A stretch of DNA of 64,000 nucleotides from Nocardiopsis mwathae (GTDB lineage: Bacteria > Actinomycetota > Actinomycetes > Streptosporangiales > Streptosporangiaceae). The DNA is taken from NCBI RefSeq assembly GCF_014201195.1, contig NZ_JACHDS010000001.1:930001-994000 (forward strand). Reading direction: 5' to 3'. Position numbers and translations under genes: made by a program. This document shows positions 52,285-60,915 of the stretch, piece after piece (the first letter of the stretch is position 1; each line of letters starts with the position of its first letter). Below the pieces are notes generated by a model, which was not told the origin of the DNA, did not search any database, and saw only the letters and a list, made by a program, of their open reading frames with translations.

Positions 52285-53571
52285 ATGTCTGTCAGCGTGT
52301 CGGCGACGCTCGCCGTCAACGAAGCGCTCGCCGAACGGCGGCGCCAGGGACTACCCGTCCTGCCGATGGGCTTCGGCGAGGCAGGCCTCCCGGTGCACCC
52401 GGCTATGCGGGACGCGCTGGCGGCGGGCGGCGACAGAAACTCCTACGGTCCGGTCGCCGGGGTGGCACCGCTGCGCACGGCCGCCGCCGGGTACTGGGAC
52501 CGCCGCGGCCTGCCCACCGACCCCGGCCTGGTGATCGCGGGGCCGGGCAGCAAGCCCCTCCTCTACAGCCTGCTGCTGAGCATCGGCGGCGATGTCGCCA
52601 TCGCGGCGCCGAGCTGGGTCAGCTATGCCGCGCAGACGCACCTCGCCGGGCACAGCACGGTGTTCGTGCCCACGGCGCCCGCTCAGGGCGGCGCCCCCCA
52701 GCCCGACCTGCTCATCGACGCGGTCACCCGGGCCCGCATGGAGGGCCGCGACGTCCGCTCGGTCATCGTGACCACACCCGACAACCCCACCGGTACCGTG
52801 CCCGCGCAGGGGACCGTCCGGCGGCTGGCCGAGGCGGCGCGGGCACTGGACCTGGTCATCATCTCCGACGAGATCTACCGCGACCTCGTGCACGAACCCG
52901 GCGCCACCGTGCACAGCCCGGCCGAGTTCGCCCCCGAGCGCACGGTCGTCACCACCGGCCTCAGCAAGAACCTCGCCCTGGGCGGTTGGCGGCTGGGCGT
53001 CACCCGGCTTCCCGACAGCGACATCGGACGCCGCCTCCACACCGACCTGCTGGGGGTGGCCAGCGAGATCTGGTCCACTCCGGCCACCCCGATCCAGCAG
53101 GCCGCCACCTACGCCTTCACCGAGCCGGCCGAGATCGCCGACCACATCGCCCGCAGCCGACGGCTGCACGGCCTGGTCGCCCGCGCCGTCGCCGACCGGT
53201 TCGTCAGCACCGGAGCCATGGTGGCCGCGCCCCAGGCCGGGTTCTACCTCTACCCCGACTTCGAGGGGCTGCGGGAACCGCTCGGCGCCGACCACGGCGT
53301 CACCACCGGCCCGGAGCTGTGCGCCCTGCTGCTGGACACCTACGGCATGGGAACGTTACCGGCCGCCGAGTTCGGCGAGGAGACCCGCGCACTGCGGATG
53401 CGGGTGGCCACCAGTCTGCTCTACGGCGAGACCGAGGCGCAGCGCTACGCCGCGCTGGCCGCCGACGAGCCGCTGGCCCTGCCGTGGATCCGCGAGCACC
53501 TCGACCGCCTCGACGAGGTGCTCGACCGGCTGGTCTGCGGGAACCGCGTTCCTTGCGGCGACGCCGGGTGA
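52285..53571 (+). CDS. Class I/II PLP aminotransferase
   Basis: 428 residues from the ATG at 52285. Fold-type I landmarks are NSYGPVAGVAPLRTAAAGYW, VIVTTPDNPTGTVPAQGTV, LDLVIISDEIYRDLVHEPG (the Asp and Tyr that hold PLP), and TTGLSKNLALGGWRLGVTRL with the Schiff-base Lys in SKN. The substrate cannot be fixed; aspartate- or branched/aromatic-type is possible. It is divergent from a LysR gene that probably regulates it. Confidence 0.9.
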   Translation: MSVSVSATLAVNEALAERRRQGLPVLPMGFGEAGLPVHPAMRDALAAGGDRNSYGPVAGVAPLRTAAAGYWDRRGLPTDPGLVIAGPGSKPLLYSLLLSIGGDVAIAAPSWVSYAAQTHLAGHSTVFVPTAPAQGGAPQPDLLIDAVTRARMEGRDVRSVIVTTPDNPTGTVPAQGTVRRLAEAARALDLVIISDEIYRDLVHEPGATVHSPAEFAPERTVVTTGLSKNLALGGWRLGVTRLPDSDIGRRLHTDLLGVASEIWSTPATPIQQAATYAFTEPAEIADHIARSRRLHGLVARAVADRFVSTGAMVAAPQAGFYLYPDFEGLREPLGADHGVTTGPELCALLLDTYGMGTLPAAEFGEETRALRMRVATSLLYGETEAQRYAALAADEPLALPWIREHLDRLDEVLDRLVCGNRVPCGDAG

Positions 53572-53607
53572 GAGGCGACTCCGCCGCGTGAGGACGTCTG
53601 CGCGCGG

Positions 53608-54846
53608 CTACGGGGGCGAGGAGCGGGACCGGAGAGGGGCCGGTCCCGCTCCTCCGGCTGCGGGCGCTGCCGCAGGTACCCCGGTCGGCGCGATCACCGA
53701 ACGGTAGTGCTCCAGCAGCTGGTCGCCGATGACGTCCCAGGTCCGGGCCTGGACCGTGGGCCGGGCCGCGGCGGCCAGGCGGTCGCGCAGGGGCGCGTTG
53801 TGCACCAGCCGCCCGACCGCCACCCGCAGCTCGCGCACGGAATCGGGGGCGAACAGCAGGCCGTTGAGTTCGGGCAGCACCAGGTCCAGCGGGCCGCCCG
53901 AGGCCGGAGCCACCACCGGAACACCCGAGGCCAGCGCCTCCTGCACCGCCTGGCAGAACGTCTCATCGGCGCCGGTGTGCACGAAGACGTCGAGGGAGGC
54001 ATGGACCCGGGACAGTTCCGCGCCGGTGCGCTGGCCGAGGAAGACCGCGCCGCGCAGCCGCCGGCGCAGCCGCTCCCGGTCCGGGCCGTCCCCGACGACC
54101 ACCAGCCGCACCCCGCGCAGCCGCAGCACGTGCGCGAGCAGGTCGACGCGCTTGTCGCGGGCGAGGCGGCCGACATAGCCGACGATGACCTCGCCGCCGG
54201 GGGCCAGCCGCCGGCGCAGCGCCGGGTCGCGGTGGCGGGGGTGGAAGCGTTCGGTGTCCACTCCGCGCTGCCACAGGCTCAGCCGGGGGACGTCGTGGTC
54301 GGCCAGCTCGCGCAGGGTCGCCGACGAGGGGGCCAGGGTGCGGTCGACCGCGGCGTGGATGCGGTGCAGCAGCGGCCAGAGCACGTCACCGGCGGGCACC
54401 CCGTAGCGGGCCACGAAACCCGGCAGGTCGGTCTGGTAGACGGCGACGGTGGGCAGTGCCCAGCGGCGCGCCACGTCCACCGCGGTCAGCCCCAGCAGGG
54501 CCGGGGAGGCCAGGTGGACCACGTCGGGGCCGAACGAGCGCAGGGCGGTGGTGAGGCACCGCCGCGCCGGCAGGCCGCCGGTGAAGCCGCGGTAGAAGGG
54601 GAGGGGCACGCCCGGCACGCGCACGACCGGAAAGCCGGCGTAGTGGGCGGGGCCGGCGCCCGGGGCGAGGATGAGCGCCTCGTGGCCGCGGGCGGCGAGG
54701 TGCTCGGCGACCCTGCAGACCGAGTTGGTGACGCCGTTGACCTGCGGGAGGAAGGACTCGGTGACGATGGCGACGCGGAGGGGAGGGGCGGGTGCGGCGG
54801 AGGCGGGCGGAGGGATGGAGGTCGCGGTCGTGGGGCTCGCGGTCAC
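53608..54846 (-). CDS. GT4-family glycosyltransferase, MgtA-like mannosyltransferase
   Basis: 412 residues from the GTG at 54846, with GGGAGA 8 bases upstream. RVAIVTESFLPQVNGVTNSV and GFVARYGVPAGDVLWPLLHR open the N-terminal fold. VIVGYVGRLARDKRVDLLAH, VVVGDGPDRERLRRRL, FVHTGADETFCQAVQEALAS (the acidic EX7E region) and GVPVVAPASGGPLDLV follow. The set closely resembles actinobacterial GDP-mannose-dependent alpha-mannosyltransferase MgtA, which acts on membrane lipids. The acceptor is unproven. Confidence 0.88.
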   Translation of the reverse strand: MTASPTTATSIPPPASAAPAPPLRVAIVTESFLPQVNGVTNSVCRVAEHLAARGHEALILAPGAGPAHYAGFPVVRVPGVPLPFYRGFTGGLPARRCLTTALRSFGPDVVHLASPALLGLTAVDVARRWALPTVAVYQTDLPGFVARYGVPAGDVLWPLLHRIHAAVDRTLAPSSATLRELADHDVPRLSLWQRGVDTERFHPRHRDPALRRRLAPGGEVIVGYVGRLARDKRVDLLAHVLRLRGVRLVVVGDGPDRERLRRRLRGAVFLGQRTGAELSRVHASLDVFVHTGADETFCQAVQEALASGVPVVAPASGGPLDLVLPELNGLLFAPDSVRELRVAVGRLVHNAPLRDRLAAAARPTVQARTWDVIGDQLLEHYRSVIAPTGVPAAAPAAGGAGPAPLRSRSSPP

Positions 54847-55071
54847 GGTTGTCTCCCAGGGGCGGGGGTCTCCTGCCCGGCACGTTAGGCGCCGCACGTG
54901 AACCCCTCCGGACCTGCGGTGGGCGCCCGATTGACGATCTTCCTCCGGCTATGCGAAGCGGCCGCGGCCCAGGCCTCCGGCCTATATCGCGTCCGAGGAG
55001 GTGTTTCGGTACCGATGGCCGTAGGATCGCGAGCTGTCGCCCGAAACACACCCACGGATCAGGAGCGCCAC

Positions 55072-55323
55072 ATGACCCTCGTCGAATGGGCCGAGCTCGT
55101 CAGCGCGGAGCTGGAGCTGGGAGAGGAGATCGGCAAGGGCGACGTCGACCGCATCCTGGACCTCGCCCGCGACGCGGCGCACTCGGTCGCCCGCCCGGCG
55201 GCGCCCCTGACCACCTACCTGCTGGGTATCGCCGTCGGTCGCGGCGCCGATCCGGAGGAGGCCGCCGCCGCGCTGAGCCGACTGGCGCTCGCCCAGGCGC
55301 CCGAAGCGCCCGACACTCCGTGA
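55072..55323 (+). CDS. DUF6457-type small protein
   Basis: 83 residues from the ATG at 55072, with AGGAG 6 bases upstream. The sequence LVEWAELVSAELELG, VDRILDLARDAAHSVARPA and APLTTYLLGIAVGRG matches the small helical DUF6457 module found in actinobacteria, sometimes attached to MobA-like nucleotidyltransferases. Here it stands alone with no molybdenum-cofactor gene nearby. Function unknown. Confidence 0.8.
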   Translation: MTLVEWAELVSAELELGEEIGKGDVDRILDLARDAAHSVARPAAPLTTYLLGIAVGRGADPEEAAAALSRLALAQAPEAPDTP

Positions 55324-55546
55324 TCTCCGCTGGTCATACGCCTGTAACGGAACGCCTAAGCGATCACTCTGTGGAAGAAACGTGACGCATACGTGACGAA
55401 TCAGGCCAAAAAACCGTGTAAATGTGGCGGTGCGCTGCATCACGTTGATCGCGACGATGCGTCGTGTCGTCGCCTGACCGCGTCCCTACCCGGCCGGAGG
55501 GCGGCGCAGCCTCACCCCCTCGCTCGAACACATAGGGAGTTCGTCC

Positions 55547-56962
55547 ATGGATCAACTCGCGGACATGCTGGACACCCTCTCCGGCATCATCTGGAGTGAG
55601 TACGTCCTCATTCCGCTGCTGCTGCTCACCGGGTTGTTCCTGACGGTCCGGCTACGGCTGCTGCAGTTCCACAAGCTCTTCCACGCCCTCTGGCTGGCGC
55701 TGATCCGCCGCAAGGAGGCCGAGGGCGTCCAGGGCGACATCTCCCACTACCAGGCCCTGAGCACCGCGCTCGCCGCCACCGTCGGCGTCGGCAACATCGC
55801 CGGTGCCGCACTGGCGATCGGCATGGGCGGTCCGGGCGCGCTGTTCTGGATGTGGATGACCGGCCTCGTCGGCATGGCCACCAAGTACAGCGAGGCGCTG
55901 CTCGGCGTCAAGTACCGGCGCGAGGACAGCGTGGGCAAGCAGAGCGGCGGCCCCATGTTCTACCTCCGCCACGGCCTGCCCGGCGGGCTGGGGCTGACGC
56001 TGGGCGTCCTGTTCGCCGTGTTCGGCGCCATCGCGGCCTTCGGTATCGGCAACGGTACCCAGGCCAACACCGTCTCCCAGCAGCTCAACGCGGTGTGGGG
56101 CGTCCCGACCTGGGTGGCCGGCATCGCGATGGTGATCATCGCGGGCACCGTCATCATCGGCGGCATCAAGAGCATCGGCCGGGTCGCCGCCGGCGTCGTG
56201 CCGATCATGATCCTGCTCTACATCGGCGTCACGCTGCTGGTGCTCATCGCGCACGCCGGCGACATCCCCGCCGCCCTGGCCCTGGTCATGACCGACGCCT
56301 TCACCGGCCAGGCCGCAGCGGGCGGTGGCGCCGCCTCCATCTTCGTGGTGATCCAGGCGGGCGTGGCGCGCGGCATCTTCTCCAACGAGTCGGGCCTGGG
56401 CACCGGCGCCATCGCGGCGGCCGCGGCCAAGACCGACCAGCCGGTGCGCCAGGCGATGGTGTCGATGACCCAGACCTTCATCGACACCCTCATCGTCGTC
56501 ACCATGACCTGCCTGGCCATCATCGTCACCGGTGTCTGGCAGGAGGACGGCCGCGGCGACGGCGCCGCGATGACCTCGGCCGCCCTCCAGGACGGTCTCG
56601 CGGCCATCTCCCCGGGGCTGGGCCCGCTGGGCGGCTACATCGTGGCCATCGCCGTCGCGGTGTTCGCCTTCACCACCATCCTGGGGTGGTCCTACTACGG
56701 CGAGCGCTGCATCGACTTCCTCGTCGGCCACAAGGGTGTGCCGTTCTACCGCGTGGTGTTCGTCGCGATGATCTACGTCGGCGCCGTGGCGTCCCTGGAC
56801 ATCATCTGGCTGGCCAGCGACATCGCCAACGGCCTGATGGCACTGCCCAACCTCATCGGCCTGCTACTGCTCTCCCCGGTCATCGTCCAGGAGACGCAGA
56901 AGTATTTCGGCAACCCCGACTGGAAGAATCCGGACATCAAGATTCCGGACGTGCGCCAGTAG
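55547..56962 (+). CDS. Alanine/glycine:cation symporter (AGCS family)
   Basis: 471 residues with about ten to eleven hydrophobic helices. AGCS signatures include YQALSTALAATVGVGNIAGA, GPGALFWMWMTGLVGMATKY, GVARGIFSNESGLGTGAIAA and GWSYYGERCIDFLVGHKGVP. It takes up alanine or glycine with sodium or protons. AGGGAG lies 8 bases before the ATG. Upstream 220 bases contain no other gene; a strong terminator follows at 56981. Confidence 0.95.
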   Translation: MDQLADMLDTLSGIIWSEYVLIPLLLLTGLFLTVRLRLLQFHKLFHALWLALIRRKEAEGVQGDISHYQALSTALAATVGVGNIAGAALAIGMGGPGALFWMWMTGLVGMATKYSEALLGVKYRREDSVGKQSGGPMFYLRHGLPGGLGLTLGVLFAVFGAIAAFGIGNGTQANTVSQQLNAVWGVPTWVAGIAMVIIAGTVIIGGIKSIGRVAAGVVPIMILLYIGVTLLVLIAHAGDIPAALALVMTDAFTGQAAAGGGAASIFVVIQAGVARGIFSNESGLGTGAIAAAAAKTDQPVRQAMVSMTQTFIDTLIVVTMTCLAIIVTGVWQEDGRGDGAAMTSAALQDGLAAISPGLGPLGGYIVAIAVAVFAFTTILGWSYYGERCIDFLVGHKGVPFYRVVFVAMIYVGAVASLDIIWLASDIANGLMALPNLIGLLLLSPVIVQETQKYFGNPDWKNPDIKIPDVRQ

Positions 56963-56980
56963 CCGCCCGCCGACCCTTCC

Positions 56981-57016
56981 GGCCCCGCCCCGCACCCCGC
57001 GCGGCGGGGCCTTTTC
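56981..57016 (+). terminator. Intrinsic terminator after the AGCS gene
   Basis: GGCCCCGCC pairs with GGCGGGGCC (9 bp) around a 13-base loop and is followed by TTTTCCC, 18 bases after the stop. Confidence 0.9.
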
Positions 57017-57070
57017 CCGGACATCGGGAGTACGCCTCTCGGGAGAACGATTCGAATCTCCGCGGTGGTC

Positions 57071-57111
57071 CCGACCGTTCTCCCGAGATCAACGGGGGAG
57101 CGGACGGTCGG
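57071..57111. repeat. Hairpin of the GAGATC palindrome family at the thiD 3' end
   Basis: CCGACCG (57071-57077) pairs with CGGTCGG (57105-57111), and the inner TTCTCCC pairs, with two G-T pairs, with GGGGGAG. The loop GAGATCAAC is the same as in the repeats near 23.8 and 24.7 kb. The thiD stop codon lies in the loop (57089-57091), so the structure reaches into the coding end. Confidence 0.7.
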
Positions 57112-57931
57112 ATGCGGGGCCCCACCAAGCGTGGAAGTGGTGGACCGGGCCCTTTCCCGTTCCGGCGTCGAGAACGTCGGCGTGGCGCAGGGCCGCGGTG
57201 AGGTAGGCCTTGGCGTCGCGGACCGCCGCGGCGACCCCGTCGCGCTGGGGCAGGAGAGCGGCGATGGCGGAGGAGAGGGTGCACCCCGTGCCGTGGGTGT
57301 TGGAGGTGGGGACGCGCTCGGCGGTGAAGGTCCGCGGCTCCCGCCCGGGCGCCGCCAGCAGGTCGGTGCACCGCTCGCTCGCGGAGCCGCCCAGGTGGCC
57401 CCCCTTCAGCAGGACGTGCCGGGCGCCGAGCCGCAGCAGCCGGTCGGCCTGGGCGGCCATCGCCTCCAGGTCGGCCGCCTCGTCCTCGGCCAGCAGCTCG
57501 GCGGCCTCCGGCAGGTTCGGTGTGACCAGGTCGGCGCGCGGCATCAGCTCGGTGCGGACCGCGGCCACCGCGTCGGCGGCCAGCAGCCGGTCGCCGCTCT
57601 TGGCGACCATGACCGGGTCGAGCACCACGTTGCCCAGGGCGTAGCGGTCGATGGCGGCGGCGACGGCGGCGATGACGCCGGTGTCGGCCAGCATCCCGAT
57701 CTTGACCGCGTCCACCCGGGCGTCGGTGAGGAGGGTGTCGAGCTGGTCCGCGACGAACGCGGCGGGGACCGGATGCACGCCGGTGACGCCCCTCGTCGAC
57801 TGGGCGGTCAGGGCGGTCACGACCGTCATGCCGTAGCCGCCGAGGGCCGAGAAGGTCTTCAGGTCGGCCTGGATTCCGGCGCCGCCGCTGGGGTCGCTGC
57901 CGGCGATGGACAGGATGTTGTAGCCGCTCAC
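57089..57931 (-). CDS. thiD: Hydroxymethylpyrimidine/phosphomethylpyrimidine kinase
   Basis: 280 residues from the GTG at 57931. ThiD landmarks: ILSIAGSDPSGGAGIQADLK, GYGMTVVTALTAQSTRGVTG, VLDPVMVAKSGDRLL, LVTPNLPEAAELL, VLLKGGHLGG and SNTHGTGCTLSSAIAALLPQ (anion hole and catalytic Asp region). It phosphorylates HMP and HMP-P for thiamine synthesis. The start lies directly after a TPP riboswitch whose last bases contain the GAAGGA ribosome-binding site, so ligand binding should hide it and stop translation. Confidence 0.95.
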   Translation of the reverse strand: MSGYNILSIAGSDPSGGAGIQADLKTFSALGGYGMTVVTALTAQSTRGVTGVHPVPAAFVADQLDTLLTDARVDAVKIGMLADTGVIAAVAAAIDRYALGNVVLDPVMVAKSGDRLLAADAVAAVRTELMPRADLVTPNLPEAAELLAEDEAADLEAMAAQADRLLRLGARHVLLKGGHLGGSASERCTDLLAAPGREPRTFTAERVPTSNTHGTGCTLSSAIAALLPQRDGVAAAVRDAKAYLTAALRHADVLDAGTGKGPVHHFHAWWGPASDRPLPR

Positions 57932-57937
57932 GGGCGT

Positions 57938-58020
57938 TCCTTCGCTAGTACGAGCTAGATCAGGTTCGACGGGTGTGCTCTCAGCCGTGACCGGTGGATG
58001 GGCCGGTCCCGGCACCCCGC
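57938..58020 (-). promoter_or_regulatory. TPP riboswitch controlling thiD
   Basis: Read on the minus strand, the conserved THI-element boxes appear in order: GCGGGGTGCC, GGCTGAGAGCA, CGTCGAACCTGATC, and GTACTAGCGAAGGAA. The 3' end of P1 includes GAAGGA, the ribosome-binding site of thiD, 6 bases before the GTG. The design is translational: TPP binding pairs the ribosome-binding site away. Confidence 0.95.
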
Positions 58021-58071
58021 GCCGTCATGGACGTGGTGTGGAGTTGTGGGGAACCGTGGGATGGACGGGTC

Positions 58072-59049
58072 TCAGCCGCGGCCCGCGGAGTCGACCTGGT
58101 CGGGGGCGCGGTGGCGGCCCTGGGGCGCCGGGCCGCCGCCGGGGCCGTCGGCCTCCCGGCGGGCGCGGGCACGGCGTTCGACCAGCAGCACCGTGACGAC
58201 GACGGCGAAGCCGACGACGGCGAGCGCGACGGTGACCGGAACGTCGCCCTGCGGCGCCTGAAGCGTGCGGTCGCCGTCCTGCCACGGCCACAGCGCGCGC
58301 AGCGAACCGGCCATCAGGCCGGTCAACACGACCAGGGTGATGTGGTGGTAGTTCTCCAACAGCCACTGCAGCAGCTTGACGAAGAACGCCAGGCCGAAGA
58401 ACGCGCCCAGCGCGAACGTCGAGATGTATCCGAGGTCGCGGGTGTTGAGCGCGTCCATGGTGACCGTGTACAGGCCGAAGGTCAGCAGGATGAACGAGCC
58501 CGAGACGCCGGGGAGCACCAGCGCGCAGATGGCGACGGCGGCGGCGCCCGCGACGATCAGGAAGTCGGGTTCGACGTGGGCCGGGGGCAGGCCGGTGAGC
58601 AGGAACGCCCCCGCGGCCACCACGAGCGCCAGCAGGTAGTGCCCGGCCTTCCAGGTGCGTCCGGACCCGCTGTAGGGCACCCACAGGGAGGCCAGCACGA
58701 GGCCGAAGAAGAGCGCATAGGCGCGCTGCTGCTCGCGCTCGACCAGGGGGGCGAGGAACTTGGCCGCGAGCAGCGCGGCGATCACCATGCCGACCAGCAC
58801 CGCGATGATGGCCGCCCAGTCGGCCTTGCGGAACTCCTCGGCGGCGCGCCCCAGGCCGCGACCGCGCGGCAGGTCGCTGACGGCAAGCCGGACCCCGCTC
58901 ACCACGTGGCCCGCCGAGGTGATGAGCGTTTCGTAGATGCCGACGATCAGGGCGACGGTTCCGCCGCTGACGCCGGGGACCACCTCCGCGGTCCCGATGA
59001 GGGAGCCGCGGAACGCGTTGAAGAGGTGAGTGCCGACTGACTTCGCCAT
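58072..59049 (-). CDS. DUF368 family undecaprenyl-phosphate transporter (PopT-like)
   Basis: 325 residues from the ATG at 59049, with about eight to ten hydrophobic helices. The family's paired signatures are both present: GTAEVVPGVSGGTVALIVGI near the N-terminus and CALVLPGVSGSFILLTFGLY in the second half, revealing an internal repeat. DUF368 proteins have been shown to return undecaprenyl phosphate across the membrane for wall synthesis. The last 25 residues are Gly/Pro/Arg-rich. ATG choice is based on family start and the frame's low-complexity upstream region. Confidence 0.88.
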   Translation of the reverse strand: MAKSVGTHLFNAFRGSLIGTAEVVPGVSGGTVALIVGIYETLITSAGHVVSGVRLAVSDLPRGRGLGRAAEEFRKADWAAIIAVLVGMVIAALLAAKFLAPLVEREQQRAYALFFGLVLASLWVPYSGSGRTWKAGHYLLALVVAAGAFLLTGLPPAHVEPDFLIVAGAAAVAICALVLPGVSGSFILLTFGLYTVTMDALNTRDLGYISTFALGAFFGLAFFVKLLQWLLENYHHITLVVLTGLMAGSLRALWPWQDGDRTLQAPQGDVPVTVALAVVGFAVVVTVLLVERRARARREADGPGGGPAPQGRHRAPDQVDSAGRG

Positions 59050-59539
59050 GTCTCGCGTTTCGTCTGAAGAGGCCGGGAGGAAAGATAAAAGGGTCGGGCG
59101 GCCGCCTCGCGGGCGGCGCGCCCCCAGTCTAGGGCGGATGCGGCGGGGGTTCGGGCGCCGTGCGCCCGCCTCCTGCGCCCATGGGTTTCGGACCGGTGCC
59201 GGGGACAGCGGGCCGTGTGCACCGGCATCGTATGGGTACAGACGCGTCGACGCGTCGGGACCCCGGGGGCGACGGGGCGGTCCCGACCGACGGACCCTGC
59301 GGCGTGGAGCCGCGGAAGCGGGGGTGGTGAGTGATGACGGGATGTATCCACGCTGCGCGGTTTCCCGGATGGGAGTGGTGGGCAACCGGAAAATCCGCCC
59401 CTTGTGCAACGGGGGCACCATCTGTTCTCCTGCTGGAGGCCGCGTCAACCGGGGCTTTGTGCGTTAACCGAACGGGTATCTGAAAATCGAATAACGATCA
59501 CTGCTGTTCCGATCAACGGCGATCGAAGGGAAATCCTGG
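59050..59539. promoter_or_regulatory. Divergent intergenic region with tandem GACGCGTC palindrome
   Basis: About 490 bases between the leftward PopT-like gene and rocD. At 59241-59256 the 8-base palindrome GACGCGTC occurs twice head to tail, giving a 16-base palindrome, a candidate operator. DNA close to rocD (59460-59520) is less GC-rich and contains CGAATAACGATC, a plausible promoter area. No gene is seen. Confidence 0.45.
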
Positions 59540-60817
59540 ATGAGCGACACCCGCAGTCTGGGCCGCGACACCTCCGGTGGGAACCACACCGGGCCCGTCA
59601 TTTCGAGCAGCGACCACATCGGACTGGCCGAGACCCACTCGGCACACAACTACAACCCCCTGCCCGTCGTCATCTCCGAAGGCGAGGGAGCCTGGGTCAC
59701 CGACGTCGAGGGGCGCCGCTACCTCGACTGCCTCGCCGGCTATTCGGCGACCAACTTCGGACACAGCAACCCCGACCTGCTGGCGGCCGCACACCACCAG
59801 CTCGACCGGGTGACGCTCACCAGCCGCGCCTTCTACCACGACCAGTTCGGCCCCTGGGTCACCGCGCTCGCCGACCTGGTCGGCAAGGAGAAGGTACTGC
59901 CCATGAACACCGGGGCCGAGGCGGTGGAGACCGCCGTCAAGGTCGCCCGCCGGTGGGCCTACGACGTCAAGGGCGTGCCCGACGGCCAGGCCACCATCAT
60001 CGTCGCGGGCGGCAACTTCCACGGCCGCACCACGACCGTCATCTCCTTCTCCGAGGACCCCGACGCCTACGGCGGATTCGGCCCCTACACCCCCGGCTTC
60101 CGCGTGGTCCCCTACGGCGACGCCGACGCGATCGCGGCGGCCGTCGACGGGACCACGGCCGCCGTCCTCGTCGAGCCCGTGCAGGGCGAGGCCGGCGTCA
60201 TCGTGCCGCCCCCGGACTACCTGCCCCGCATCCGGGAGATCTGCGACGAGAACCGGGTGCTGTTCATCGCCGACGAGGTGCAGTCGGGCCTCGGCCGCAC
60301 CGGCACGGTCACGGCCTGCGAGCACACCGGGGTGGTCCCCGATGCCTACCTGTTCGGCAAGGCCCTGGGCGGCGGCATCCTTCCCGTCTCGGCCATGGTC
60401 GCCGACGAGGACGTCCTCGGCGTGATCAAGCCGGGCCAGCACGGCAGCACCTTCGGCGGCAACCCCATGGCCGCCGCGATGGGCCGCACCGTGGTGCGGA
60501 TGCTGCGCGAGGGCCCCTACCTGGACAACGCCCAGCGCCTCGGCGAGCTGCTGCGGGCGCGGATCAAGGAGTTCGTCGGCAACGGCGCGGTCGCGGCGCG
60601 CAGCATCGGGCTGTGGGCCGGGATCGACGTCGACGACTCGCTGGCCAGCGGCCGCGAGCTGTGCGAGCGGCTCGCCGCCAAGGGCGTTCTGGTCAAGGAC
60701 ACCCACGGCTCGACGGTGCGGCTCTCCCCGGCACTGGTCGTCACCGAGGAGGACCTGAACTGGGCGCTCGACCGGTTCAGCGAGGTCCTGGCCGAACTGC
60801 GTGCGGAGAAGGGGTAG
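59540..60817 (+). CDS. rocD: Ornithine--oxo-acid transaminase
   Basis: 425 residues. Class III aminotransferase with the OAT signature THSAHNYNPLPVVISEGEGA near the N-terminus. TGAEAVETAVKVARRWAYDV, LVEPVQGEAGVIVPPPDYLP, LFIADEVQSGLGRTG and DAYLFGKALGGGILPVSAMV (the Lys of FGKALGGG binds PLP) follow. It converts ornithine and 2-oxoglutarate to glutamate semialdehyde for arginine catabolism or proline supply. GAAGGG lies about 9 bases before the ATG. Confidence 0.94.
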   Translation: MSDTRSLGRDTSGGNHTGPVISSSDHIGLAETHSAHNYNPLPVVISEGEGAWVTDVEGRRYLDCLAGYSATNFGHSNPDLLAAAHHQLDRVTLTSRAFYHDQFGPWVTALADLVGKEKVLPMNTGAEAVETAVKVARRWAYDVKGVPDGQATIIVAGGNFHGRTTTVISFSEDPDAYGGFGPYTPGFRVVPYGDADAIAAAVDGTTAAVLVEPVQGEAGVIVPPPDYLPRIREICDENRVLFIADEVQSGLGRTGTVTACEHTGVVPDAYLFGKALGGGILPVSAMVADEDVLGVIKPGQHGSTFGGNPMAAAMGRTVVRMLREGPYLDNAQRLGELLRARIKEFVGNGAVAARSIGLWAGIDVDDSLASGRELCERLAAKGVLVKDTHGSTVRLSPALVVTEEDLNWALDRFSEVLAELRAEKG

Positions 60818-60862
60818 GCCCTGGTCCGCCGTCCCGCCGCGCCGGGACCACCGAGACCGCCC

Positions 60863-60903
60863 GGTGGCCGCGCCGCCCCCGTTTCCGGGGCGGGGCGGCC
60901 ACC
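60863..60903. terminator. Hairpin between rocD and the GDSL hydrolase gene
   Basis: A GC-only stem: GGTGGCC (60863-60869) pairs with GGCCACC (60897-60903), and inner CCGCCCC pairs with GGGGCGG. It lies between two convergent gene ends and can work in both directions. Confidence 0.75.
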
Positions 60904-60915
60904 GCTGTGTATGCC

